Below are positions 1 through 7,038 of a DNA stretch of 41,540 bases, in pieces (positions within the stretch are counted from its first letter, which is position 1; the number at the start of each line of letters is the position of its first letter). Source of the DNA: Streptomyces flavotricini (GTDB taxonomy: Bacteria > Actinomycetota > Actinomycetes > Streptomycetales > Streptomycetaceae); NCBI RefSeq assembly GCF_020639365.1, contig NZ_JAINUL010000001.1:7847683-7889222 (forward strand), in the 5' to 3' direction. The position numbers were made by a program, and so were the translations under genes. The notes below the pieces were generated by a model, which worked only from the letters and a program-made list of their open reading frames with translations, searched no databases and had not been told where the DNA came from.

Positions 1-1
1 T

Positions 2-1186
2 GCCGCGGACCGGCCGCAGGCCTCGCCGCCGCCCGCCCGCGGCTGGGCGCGCATCGCCCGCCACGTCGCCGACCGGCCGTGGCGGTACCTGCTCGCGGGC
101 CTGGCCTTCTTCGTCCTGCCGGCGCTCGCCGCGGCCCAGCTGTCCTTCGGGCAGCTCGACGGCGGCGACAAGTCCCCCGGCACGTACGGCCGTACGGCCT
201 ACGACCGGCTCGCATCCGCATTCGGCCCGGGCGTCAACGGACCGCTCCAGGTGACCGACAGGCTGCCGAAACCGGCCTCCGGCCCCGCGGACCCGGCCGT
301 CACGTCCGTAGGCCGGGCGCTGAAGGACACGAGCGGGGTCGCCGCGGTCGGACCCGCCCAACTGAGCCGCGACGGCCGGACCGTGCGCTGGCAAGTCACC
401 CCCACCACCGCGCCCGGCGATCCCCGTACCGCCGCCCTGGTGCACCGCCTGCGCGAGCACACCCTCCCGCCGGTCACGAGGAACACCGGCCAGGAGGCCC
501 ACGTGGGCGGCGTCCCCGCGACCCAGCTGGACCTCAACGAACGGCTCGCGCAGCGTCTGCCCGCCGTCATCGGGGTCGTGCTCGCCGTCGCCGGGCTGCT
601 CCTCCTCCTGGCCTTCCGCTCGCCGCTGGTCGCCGCCAAGGCCGCCGTACTCAACCTCCTTTCGGTGGCCGCCGCCTACGGCGTGCTCACCGCACTGTTC
701 CCATGGGGCTGGGGAGCGGCGCCGCTCGGCCTCGGCGGACCCGTGCCGATCCCCGGCTACGTACCGCTGCTCATGTTCGCCGTCCTGTTCGGGCTCTCCA
801 TGGACTACGAGGTCTTCCTGCTGAGCGCCGTCCGCGAGGCGTGGCTGGCCAGCGGGGACAACCGGGGCGCGGTGATCACCGGCCTGGCGCGGACCGGCAG
901 CATCATCACCTCCGCCGCGCTCATCATGGTGTGCGTCTTCCTCGGCTATCTCCTGTGGGACGACCCCGTCGTCAAGATGTTCGGGATCGGCCTCGCCACC
1001 GCGGTCGCGCTCGACGCCACGGTCGTCCGCGGGCTGCTCGTCCCCACCACGATGGTCCTGCTCGGCAGAGCCAACTGGTGGCTGCCGGGCCCGCTCGACC
1101 TGCTCCTTCCGCAGATGCACGTCGAAGGCGGCGAGGAGGCCGTCGTCCGTACCCGAGCCGTCCCCGAACCCGTGAGGAACGCATGA
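2..1186 (+). CDS. MMPL family (RND-type) membrane transporter, C-terminal part
   Basis: The reading frame is open from the first bases of the window, so only the last 394 residues are present. These residues contain a membrane segment near the left edge (YLLAGLAFFVLPALAA), then an extracytoplasmic stretch, then a cluster of five or six hydrophobic segments. They include the family hallmark GLSMDYEVFLLS, followed by RTGSIITSAALIMV. This is the second half of an MMPL exporter, a proton-driven RND-like pump that in actinobacteria moves lipids or secondary metabolites across the membrane. The stop codon overlaps the ATG of the next gene by four bases (ATGA), so the two are translationally coupled. 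The family is clear. The substrate cannot be told from the sequence. Confidence 0.9.
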   Translation, partial: AADRPQASPPPARGWARIARHVADRPWRYLLAGLAFFVLPALAAAQLSFGQLDGGDKSPGTYGRTAYDRLASAFGPGVNGPLQVTDRLPKPASGPADPAVTSVGRALKDTSGVAAVGPAQLSRDGRTVRWQVTPTTAPGDPRTAALVHRLREHTLPPVTRNTGQEAHVGGVPATQLDLNERLAQRLPAVIGVVLAVAGLLLLLAFRSPLVAAKAAVLNLLSVAAAYGVLTALFPWGWGAAPLGLGGPVPIPGYVPLLMFAVLFGLSMDYEVFLLSAVREAWLASGDNRGAVITGLARTGSIITSAALIMVCVFLGYLLWDDPVVKMFGIGLATAVALDATVVRGLLVPTTMVLLGRANWWLPGPLDLLLPQMHVEGGEEAVVRTRAVPEPVRNA

Positions 1187-1953
1187 ACCACCGCACCTCC
1201 CAGGCCGACGCGCGCGCGAAGGCCGTCGTACGAGGAACTGCCGGACGGGGGACTGCCGTACGCGCCACCGCCGCGAGGCGGCCGCGCCGCGCCCGGTGGT
1301 GGGCGCCGGCCGGAGCGTGCGCGCTGCTCGCCGTCCTCCTGCTCGCCGACCGCGTGGCGGCCGGTGTCGCCGAGGGCCGGATGGCCGACCGGATCGCGGC
1401 GCGGCAGGGCGCGCTGGTGGCGGCGCCGAGCGTCTCCATCGGCGGCTTCCCGTTCCTGTGGAGCGCGGCGGCGGGAACCTACCCGGAGATCGAGGTGGAA
1501 GGGCGGGCGAATACGGAGGACGGGTTGCCCGTCACCGCCTCCTTCGACCTGCACGACGTGTCCAGGACGGACGGCGGGTACGCGGCGGCGCGGGCGCGGG
1601 CGGAGTTCAAGGTCCCGCTCGACGCCCTCGGGGCGAAGAGCGGTCCCGGTGTCCGGCTGACCGGGCACGACGGGCGGCTGGAGATCACCCGGTCCGTCAT
1701 GGGCGTACCGCTGGTCGTGACCGCCGCGCTGGGGCTCACCGGTGACACCGTGACGCTCGAACCGACGGCGGCTTCCTTGGCCGGGCGTCCCCTGAACCCG
1801 GCCAGTCCCCAGATCGCGGCCGCGCTCAAGGCGGCGGAACGCAAGCTCCCTGACCTGCCCCTCGGTCTCGTCCCGTCCGGGATCTCCGTCGACGGCGGCG
1901 CGGTCACGGTGCACGGCGAGGCGAAGGACGTCACCCTTCCCGGCGAGGCGTGA
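1183..1953 (+). CDS. LmeA-like phospholipid-binding protein (DUF2993)
   Basis: This is a 256-residue protein with a basic N-terminus of about 40 residues. It then has one membrane or signal-anchor segment (WWAPAGACALLAVLLLADRVAAGV) and an extracytoplasmic domain of about 190 residues. The domain carries DUF2993 features: the segment after the anchor (AEGRMADRIAARQG), SIGGFPFLWSAAAGTYPEIEVEG, alternating beta strands, and a closing LPLGLVPSGISVDGGAVTVHGEAKDV. The mycobacterial family member LmeA binds phospholipid in the periplasm. The start overlaps the stop of the MMPL exporter, so the two products are made together. I infer that this protein serves the exporter or its lipid substrate. The family call is firm and the partnership is inferred. 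Confidence 0.8.
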   Translation: MNHRTSQADARAKAVVRGTAGRGTAVRATAARRPRRARWWAPAGACALLAVLLLADRVAAGVAEGRMADRIAARQGALVAAPSVSIGGFPFLWSAAAGTYPEIEVEGRANTEDGLPVTASFDLHDVSRTDGGYAAARARAEFKVPLDALGAKSGPGVRLTGHDGRLEITRSVMGVPLVVTAALGLTGDTVTLEPTAASLAGRPLNPASPQIAAALKAAERKLPDLPLGLVPSGISVDGGAVTVHGEAKDVTLPGEA

Positions 1954-1957
1954 GGAG

Positions 1958-1984
1958 TCCCGGGCAGCGGCTCTTCGCCCGGGA
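1958..1984. terminator. Hairpin between convergent genes
   Basis: An 8-bp perfect inverted repeat (TCCCGGGC and GCCCGGGA) around an 11-base loop starts four bases after the stop of the DUF2993 gene. It faces the end of the TetR gene. The position suggests a bidirectional terminator. There is no T-tract, which is normal in this GC range. Confidence 0.55.
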
Positions 1985-2010
1985 TTCGACCCTTCACCGC
2001 ACTCGGCCGG

Positions 2011-2598
2011 TCACGGGCCGGGGGGTGTGGCGGCGCGCAGGCCTTCGAGCAGGGTGGCCAGGTAGCGGTGGGCGGTGTCGACGCGGGCGGCGGCATCGCG
2101 TGCGCCGTGGACGTCCACGGCGTACGCGAGACCGCACATGAGCGGGACCAGATCGCCCGGGGCCAGGTCGGGGCGGACCGCCCCGGCCGCGCGGGCCCGG
2201 TCGAGCAGTACCCGGCCGGTCGACCACAGTGCCGCCTTGAGTTCCGTGGTGCGCGGCAGGGCGTCTTCGGGGGCGGCCGTGACCGGGGCCAGGGAGGCGT
2301 CGGTGACCTGCGCTTCGAGGGTGCGGGCCAGGAAGGCCTCCAGCGCGCGCCAGGGGTCCGGGTCGGCCAGCGCCCGCTCGCCGTGGGCGGTCAGGGCCTC
2401 CAAGCAAGGGGTGGCGACGGCCTCCAGCAGCGCCTCGGGCGTCGCGAAGTGCCGGTATACGGTGCCGACGCCGAGTCCGGCGCGCCGGGCGACATCGTTG
2501 AGCTGCAGCGTCGTGCCCTGGTCGACCAGGGCACGGGCGACGGCGATGATCCGCTCCCAGTTGCGGGCCGCGTCCTTGCGCAGTGGCGTCGTCGTCAT
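2011..2598 (-). CDS. TetR family transcriptional regulator
   Basis: This is a 195-residue protein with an N-terminal helix-turn-helix at about residues 28-55 (LQLNDVARRAGLGVGTVYRHFATPEALLEAV), typical of TetR/AcrR. The C-terminal ligand domain has the organisation of the common actinobacterial TetR group whose members sit beside an oxidoreductase. The ATG at 2598 follows a usable purine-rich region. It is divergent from the epimerase-like gene at 2674, and the 75-bp gap holds a perfect 15-bp inverted repeat. The likely role is repression of itself and of the neighbour. The ligand is unknown. Confidence 0.9.
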   Translation of the reverse strand: MTTTPLRKDAARNWERIIAVARALVDQGTTLQLNDVARRAGLGVGTVYRHFATPEALLEAVATPCLEALTAHGERALADPDPWRALEAFLARTLEAQVTDASLAPVTAAPEDALPRTTELKAALWSTGRVLLDRARAAGAVRPDLAPGDLVPLMCGLAYAVDVHGARDAAARVDTAHRYLATLLEGLRAATPPGP

Positions 2599-2612
2599 GG
2601 GGCGATGGTAAC

Positions 2613-2627
2613 CGGATGGATCATCCG
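2613..2627. promoter_or_regulatory. Candidate TetR operator
   Basis: CGGATG-GAT-CATCCG is a perfect 6+3+6 inverted repeat in the gap between the divergent TetR and epimerase-like genes, 15 bp before the TetR start codon. A further half-like copy (GAATGGATCC) follows it. The position and symmetry fit an autoregulatory TetR operator. Assignment to this regulator is inferred. Confidence 0.5.
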
Positions 2628-2673
2628 AATGGATCCCGGCGGGGGCGGGCGATGATCGCGCTAGTGTTCGCCC

Positions 2674-3615
2674 GTGAGCCTTCATGTCGTCATGGGATTC
2701 GGGCCCGCAGGGGCCGCCACCGCTCGACTCCTCGTAGAGGAGGGGCATTCGGTACGGGTCGTGACCAGGTCGGGCCGCGGCGCCGAGCCCGGCATCGAGC
2801 ACCTCGCGCTGGATGCCGCGGACGGCAGGCGGCTGGCCGGGGCGGCGCGGGGCGCGGCCGCGATCCACCACTGCGCCGCTCCGCCCTACCACCGCTGGGC
2901 GGCCGAATGGCCTCCGCTGATCGCGTCCGCCTGCGGCGCGGCCGAGGAGACCGGGGCCGTCCTGGTCATGCTGGGCAACCTCTACGGCTACGGGCCCGTG
3001 GACGGCCCCCTGACCGAGGAGCTGCCCCTGGCGGCCACCGGGGCCAAGGGCCGGGTGCGCGCGGCCGGTTGGGAAGCGGCGCGGAAGCTGCACGACGAGG
3101 GCCGCATCAGGGCGGTCGAGGTGCGGGCCTCGGACTTCTTCGGGCCCGGCGTGACCGACGGCGGGCACCTGGCCGGGCGCGTCATGCCGCCGCTGCTCCG
3201 CGGAAAGCCCGTCTCCGCCCTCGGCGATCCGGACGCCCCGCACAGCTGGAGCTACCTCCCCGACGTGGCCCGGACCCTGGTCGAGGTCGCGGGCGAGGAG
3301 CGGGCCTGGGGACGCGCCTGGCACGCTCCGACGGGACCCGCGCTGTCCGTCCGGGAAATGGTGGACCGGCTCGCCGCCCGGGCGGGAACGGGACCCGTGG
3401 CGGTGCGCCGGATGCCGTCCGTCGTACTGGGCGCGGCCGCGCTCTTCTCGCCGCTGGTCCGTGAACTGAAGGAGATCCGCTACCAGTTCGACAGTCCGTT
3501 CGTCGTCGATTCGACGGCGTACGAAACGGAGTTCGCCGCACGCGCCACTCCCGTCGACGAGCAGGTCGGGGCGACGGTGGACTGGTGGCGCGAGCGGTTG
3601 GCCACCCCGCGCTGA
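2674..3615 (+). CDS. NAD(P)-dependent epimerase/dehydratase-like (atypical or extended SDR) protein
   Basis: This is a 313-residue protein starting at GTG. It has an N-terminal Rossmann fold with the dinucleotide motif GFGPAG at about residues 8-13, followed by HSVRVVTRSGRG, the end of beta-2 where NADP-binding Arg residues often sit. Further on are AAIHHCAAPPYHRW and MLGNLYGYGPVDGPLTE, the strand-5 region of nucleoside-sugar-epimerase-like proteins, in which the Tyr of the NLYGYG segment may stand in for the SDR tyrosine. The classic YxxxK is not obvious: the position where it would fall reads GWEAARKLHDE. DFFGPGVTDG and HSWSYLPDVARTLVEVAG match the substrate-binding half of extended SDRs. 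The substrate is unknown and control by the divergent TetR is likely. Confidence 0.8.
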   Translation: MSLHVVMGFGPAGAATARLLVEEGHSVRVVTRSGRGAEPGIEHLALDAADGRRLAGAARGAAAIHHCAAPPYHRWAAEWPPLIASACGAAEETGAVLVMLGNLYGYGPVDGPLTEELPLAATGAKGRVRAAGWEAARKLHDEGRIRAVEVRASDFFGPGVTDGGHLAGRVMPPLLRGKPVSALGDPDAPHSWSYLPDVARTLVEVAGEERAWGRAWHAPTGPALSVREMVDRLAARAGTGPVAVRRMPSVVLGAAALFSPLVRELKEIRYQFDSPFVVDSTAYETEFAARATPVDEQVGATVDWWRERLATPR

Positions 3616-3670
3616 CGGCCCGCGTCGGAACGGCGGTCCTGGTGGGCCGGTCGTTCCCTCCAGGGGACCC

Positions 3671-4156
3671 TCACCCGGGATCCGGGGGGCCCGCGGCACG
3701 GGAGGGGCCGGCGGATTCCGGGGGCTCCGCGGGGTCGGTGACGGGCGGAAGGCCCTGCATCTGCCGGTACTGGTCCATGATGGCCGTGATGGCCAGGAGA
3801 TGCTCCTTCTTCATGCCGGCCGCGCGCATCGCCACGGAGCGCACTCCTGCCTGACGCAGGACCTCGATGGCGGCCATCTCGCCGAGCACCGACTCGGCGA
3901 CCTCGTCGTCGAAGAAGTAGGCGACCGATACGCCGAAGAAGCGGGCGAGGGCGGCCAGCAGATCCGGTGAGGGGTTGGAGCGCTTGCCCGTCCGCAGCTG
4001 TGAGAGGTAGACGCCGCCGGCCTTGATCTCGGGATTGACCCGCTTCAGCTCCTCGGCGACCTCGGCATTGGTCCAGCGCTTGCCCTTGGGGCGAACCGTC
4101 TTGAAGAGGTCGTCCAGACGTACTGCCAGCACGGGCCGGTCGTCAGCCTCGGACAC
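3671..4156 (-). CDS. EspR-like helix-turn-helix DNA-binding protein (XRE superfamily)
   Basis: This is a 161-residue protein starting at GTG with GGGGGAG seven bases before it. Residues 10-90 resemble the mycobacterial nucleoid-associated regulator EspR closely: VRLDDLFKTVRPKGKRWTNA, then the recognition-helix region GGVYLSQLRTGKRSNPS, then ALARFFGVSVAYFFDDE. After the HTH comes a helical dimerisation tail (RQAGVRSVAMRAAGMKKEHL), also EspR-like, and a Pro/Ala/Gly-rich end of about 25 residues with no expected structure. EspR family members bind many sites and bridge DNA. Here the gene stands alone, and its own upstream region contains a 13-bp palindrome and repeated CAGCTA words. The family call is strong and the targets are unknown. 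Confidence 0.85.
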   Translation of the reverse strand: MSEADDRPVLAVRLDDLFKTVRPKGKRWTNAEVAEELKRVNPEIKAGGVYLSQLRTGKRSNPSPDLLAALARFFGVSVAYFFDDEVAESVLGEMAAIEVLRQAGVRSVAMRAAGMKKEHLLAITAIMDQYRQMQGLPPVTDPAEPPESAGPSRAAGPPDPG

Positions 4157-4268
4157 TGCGCATCTCCCCCCGCCACCTCCCTGACATTGCTCTCAGCTAT
4201 TTTCCAGTTTTGCAGATTAGCGGTCAGTTGACAATCTGGCGCGACTCCGCCACCGTGGACCCCGTCGA

Positions 4269-4281
4269 TAGCTGGCAGCTA
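4269..4281. promoter_or_regulatory. 13-bp palindrome upstream of the EspR-like gene
   Basis: TAGCTG-G-CAGCTA is a perfect inverted repeat about 115 bp upstream of the GTG start. The half-site CAGCTA recurs at 4194-4199. It is a candidate binding site for the EspR-like protein or another regulator. The only evidence is the symmetry and the repetition. Confidence 0.35.
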
Positions 4282-4405
4282 ACTTTGCTTCACGGGGGTA
4301 GTCGAGTGAGTTGCCGGTCGCATCGACCCGGCTCGGACCGGCCCTCGGGGGATGGGGGCCGGTCTGGCCGGGGTGTGTCCTCAGGCCCGGCCGCACACGG
4401 GGAAA

Positions 4406-4439
4406 CCCGCCCGGCCTGACGGGGGGCAGACCGGGCGGG
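4406..4439. terminator. Strong GC hairpin in the pre-argG intergenic region
   Basis: CCCGCCCGG-C-CTG pairs with CAG-A-CCGGGCGGG, giving a 13-bp stem with one mismatch around an 8-base G-rich loop. No recognised gene ends here, so it may terminate a small plus-strand transcript starting near 4230 or act as a leader structure. Its function is uncertain. Confidence 0.4.
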
Positions 4440-4770
4440 AGCTCTCGACCCGCTTAACTGATCTTACGTTGGACGGACGCGACTTGGGCGAGCCGGCCGC
4501 CTCCGTCAGTCAAGTCGTCCGGGCCGCGGGCGTCGAACTCGCCCGCGTGCCTGCTGCGATCGGGGACGCTCCCGGTGTGCTTCGCCTGCAGGGCCCGCCC
4601 CGTCTGAGCCGCCTCGGCCCACGCCCGCCCGCGCTCGTGGCCCGCCCCCGGATCCGTGTCCCCGCTGCCGGTCGCGGACCGGTCGATATGCGGGCGCACG
4701 TCCCGCCACCCGGCCCGTCGGCTCCGCCCCCTCGTAACACCTGGTCGGCGAGCGCGGCGTCAGCCCGGGT

Positions 4771-4808
4771 TTGCATAGCCATGCGTTTAAGTGCATACTC
4801 TTCCTATG
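4771..4808 (+). promoter_or_regulatory. argG promoter with overlapping ArgR (ARG) box; leaderless start likely
   Basis: A -35 TTGCAT (4771-4776) and a -10 CATACT (4794-4799) are separated by exactly 17 bp. The -10 ends six bases before the argG ATG, and no Shine-Dalgarno precedes that ATG, so transcription probably starts at or next to the start codon. The -35 lies inside TGCAT-AGCC-ATGCG (4772-4785), which has the architecture of an ARG box (TGNAT, 4 bp, ATNCA). A second TGCAT half-site begins 20 bp further on, the spacing ArgR hexamers use for paired boxes. Repression by arginine-ArgR is inferred. Confidence 0.7.
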
Positions 4809-6254
4809 TCAAAGGTTCTCACCTCCCTGCCCACCGGCGAGCGCGTCGGCATCGCCTTCTCCGGCGGCCTCGACACCTCCGTCGCGGTCGCGTGGATGCG
4901 CGACAAGGGTGCCGTCCCCTGCACCTACACCGCCGACATCGGCCAGTACGACGAGCCCGACATCGCGTCGGTGCCCGGCCGTGCGAAGGCCTACGGTGCC
5001 GAGATCGCGCGCCTGGTCGACTGCCGGGCGGCGCTGGTCGAGGAGGGCCTGGCCGCGCTCGCGTGCGGCGCGTTCCACATCCGCTCGGGCGGTCGTGCGT
5101 ACTTCAACACCACTCCGCTCGGCCGCGCCGTCACCGGCACGCTGCTGGTCCGGGCGATGCTGGAGGACGACGTACAGATCTGGGGCGACGGCTCGACCTT
5201 CAAGGGCAACGACATCGAGCGGTTCTACCGCTACGGCCTGCTCGCCAACCCCCACCTGCGCATCTACAAGCCGTGGCTCGACGCCGACTTCGTCCACGAG
5301 CTCGGCGGGCGCAAGGAGATGTCCGAGTGGCTCCTCGCCCACGGGCTGCCGTACCGCGACAGCGCCGAGAAGGCGTACTCCACCGACGCCAACATCTGGG
5401 GCGCCACCCACGAGGCCAAGACGCTGGAGCACCTCGACACCGGCGTGGAGACCGTGCAGCCGATCATGGGCGTGCGGTTCTGGGACCCGTCGGTCGAGAT
5501 CGCCGCCGAGGACGTGACCATCGGCTTCGACCAGGGCCGCCCGGTGACGATCAACGGCAAGGAGTTCCACTCCCCGGTCGACCTGGTGATGGAGGCCAAC
5601 GCCATCGGCGGCCGCCACGGCATGGGCATGTCGGACCAGATCGAGAACCGCATCATCGAGGCCAAGAGCCGCGGCATCTACGAGGCGCCCGGCATGGCCC
5701 TCCTGCACGCCGCGTACGAGCGGCTCGTGAACGCGATCCACAACGAGGACACCCTCGCGCACTACCACTACGAGGGACGGCGCCTCGGCCGGCTCATGTA
5801 CGAGGGCCGCTGGCTGGACCCGCAGGCCCTGATGGTCCGCGAGTCGCTCCAGCGCTGGGTCGGCTCGGCCGTCACCGGCGAGGTGACCCTGCGGCTGCGG
5901 CGCGGCGAGGACTACTCGATCCTCGACACCACGGGCCCGGCCTTCAGCTACCACCCGGACAAGCTCTCGATGGAGCGCACCGAGGACTCGGCGTTCGGCC
6001 CGGTGGACCGGATCGGCCAGCTCACCATGCGCAACCTCGACATCGCCGACTCGCGCGCCCGGCTCGAGCAGTACGCCGGCCTCGGCATCGTCGGCACCGC
6101 GCACCCCGAGCTGATCGGCGCCGCCCAGGCGGCGGCGACCGGCCTGATCGGCGCCATGCCGGAGGGCGGTGCCGAGGCCATCGCCTCCCGCGGCGAGGTC
6201 TCCGAGGACGACGAGCTGCTGGACCGCGCGGCGATGGAGTTCGGCACCGACTGA
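4806..6254 (+). CDS. argG: Argininosuccinate synthase
   Basis: This 482-residue enzyme makes argininosuccinate from citrulline, aspartate and ATP in arginine synthesis. The N-terminal ATP pyrophosphatase loop is present at about residues 16-25 (AFSGGLDTSVA, the SGGxDS/T motif). It is followed by CTYTADIGQYDEPDIASVPGRA, by RAYFNTTPLGRAVTGTLLV, and by WGDGSTFKGNDIERFYRYG, the citrulline/aspartate-binding region. The C-terminal helical tail ends FGTD. The length and these motifs put it in the long, E. coli ArgG-like group rather than the roughly 400-residue group. The ATG at 4806 (MSKVLTSLP) is preferred over the in-frame ATG at 4791 because the latter overlaps the -10 region. It is not linked to other arg genes in this window. 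The identification is secure. Confidence 0.97.
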   Translation: MSKVLTSLPTGERVGIAFSGGLDTSVAVAWMRDKGAVPCTYTADIGQYDEPDIASVPGRAKAYGAEIARLVDCRAALVEEGLAALACGAFHIRSGGRAYFNTTPLGRAVTGTLLVRAMLEDDVQIWGDGSTFKGNDIERFYRYGLLANPHLRIYKPWLDADFVHELGGRKEMSEWLLAHGLPYRDSAEKAYSTDANIWGATHEAKTLEHLDTGVETVQPIMGVRFWDPSVEIAAEDVTIGFDQGRPVTINGKEFHSPVDLVMEANAIGGRHGMGMSDQIENRIIEAKSRGIYEAPGMALLHAAYERLVNAIHNEDTLAHYHYEGRRLGRLMYEGRWLDPQALMVRESLQRWVGSAVTGEVTLRLRRGEDYSILDTTGPAFSYHPDKLSMERTEDSAFGPVDRIGQLTMRNLDIADSRARLEQYAGLGIVGTAHPELIGAAQAAATGLIGAMPEGGAEAIASRGEVSEDDELLDRAAMEFGTD

Positions 6255-6274
6255 TCGACGTGCGGGCCCGGCCC

Positions 6275-6314
6275 CGGGCGGTTCGACACGTTGACACGAC
6301 GTGCGGACCGCCCG
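6275..6314 (+). terminator. Probable argG terminator hairpin
   Basis: CGGGCGGT and ACCGCCCG form an 8-bp stem about 20 bp past the argG stop. The 24-base interior can pair partly with itself (CACG...CGTG). The position supports termination. The long loop lowers confidence. Confidence 0.4.
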
Positions 6315-6400
6315 CGGTGCTGTCCGCGTCCTGCGCCGATCCGAATGTGTGTGCCACTGCGCTGAGCCTGCTCGGTACGCGAGTTGACGAACGGCGATGG

Positions 6401-7012
6401 ATGGGGCGTGTGGTGACGGCGATGATCGGATGCGGCGGCATGGGCGTGGTCGCCCGCGCCGTGGACGTACTGCTGAACCGGGAAGTCGCCGCCAAGGTCA
6501 TGCGGGCCTGCACCGACGCCTCCGCGGTCGAACTGACCGATCTGCGCACGCGGATGCAGCGCGAGGCCCGGGCCGCCGCCCGCATCCGGCCCGGCGGTGT
6601 GGTCACCGTGCACGATGCGACCGAGGAGGGGGCCTCCCCGTCATCGTGATGGAACTCGTCGACGGGCCCTCGCTCGACGCCGCGCACCGGGCCGGGGTCC
6701 TGCACCGCGACGTCACTGTCGGCGATCGTCACCGAGCCGCTTCCGGAGCCCCGTCGGGCGGGAGCGCTCACGCCCGTACTGCGCGCCCACGCCGAGTGGC
6801 AAGAGCGGCGGCTCGACCCCGAAGGCATCGGCCACGCCGCCGGCCGAGCCCACTCCCGTGTCGACGAGCTGCACCGGCTGGAGCCATCAGGACCGGAACC
6901 CGGGAACCCACGGCGCAAGTGGACCTACGTCCGCGCCACCGACACGAACGCGTCCGGCTGGATGTCCCATGACAACCTCACCCGCCAGAACGGCTCGCCG
7001 AGCCGCTGCTGA
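6401..7012 (+). pseudogene. Decayed Ser/Thr protein kinase gene (frameshift plus internal deletion)
   Basis: Frame 2 from 6401 encodes a kinase N-lobe: a glycine loop (GCGGMGVVARA), the VAIK-type lysine (EVAAKVM) and RIRPGGVVTVHDATEE. The frame breaks at the G-run 6628-6632, where one G appears lost. The adjacent frame then continues the protein with LPVIVMELVDGPSLDA. This runs directly into AHRAGVLHRDV, so about 25 residues of the C-lobe start are missing. After the HRD motif the catalytic Asn, DFG, APE and most of the C-lobe are absent. The sequence rejoins at AIVTEPLPEPRRAGALTPVLRA, which normally ends a kinase domain. The tail to 7012 (KWTYVRATDTNASGWMSHDNL) looks like a bacterial SH3-type strand set. 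An active kinase cannot be made from this DNA. Confidence 0.75.
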
Positions 7013-7038
7013 CCGCTGCCGACACTAGGATGCGCCCC

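Larger units (their letters stand above)
4157..4770. other. Long intergenic stretch between the EspR-like gene and the argG promoter
   Basis: The first 140 bases are clearly less GC-rich than the surroundings and contain the CAGCTA words, a TTGACA hexamer at about 4227 and a TAGCTG-type palindrome. The middle holds a strong hairpin (4406-4439). Two short frames exist: plus-strand 4210-4419 and minus-strand 4454-4699. Neither has a recognisable domain or a convincing ribosome binding site. I regard the block as regulatory or leader DNA, possibly with a small transcript ended by the hairpin. Confidence 0.5.

Noticed and set aside
4352..6649. A 765-codon plus-strand frame through argG.
   Set aside because: It is out of frame with argG and is only Arg/Pro-rich over the gene. 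Its last 80 codons do carry the kinase remnant, which is annotated separately.
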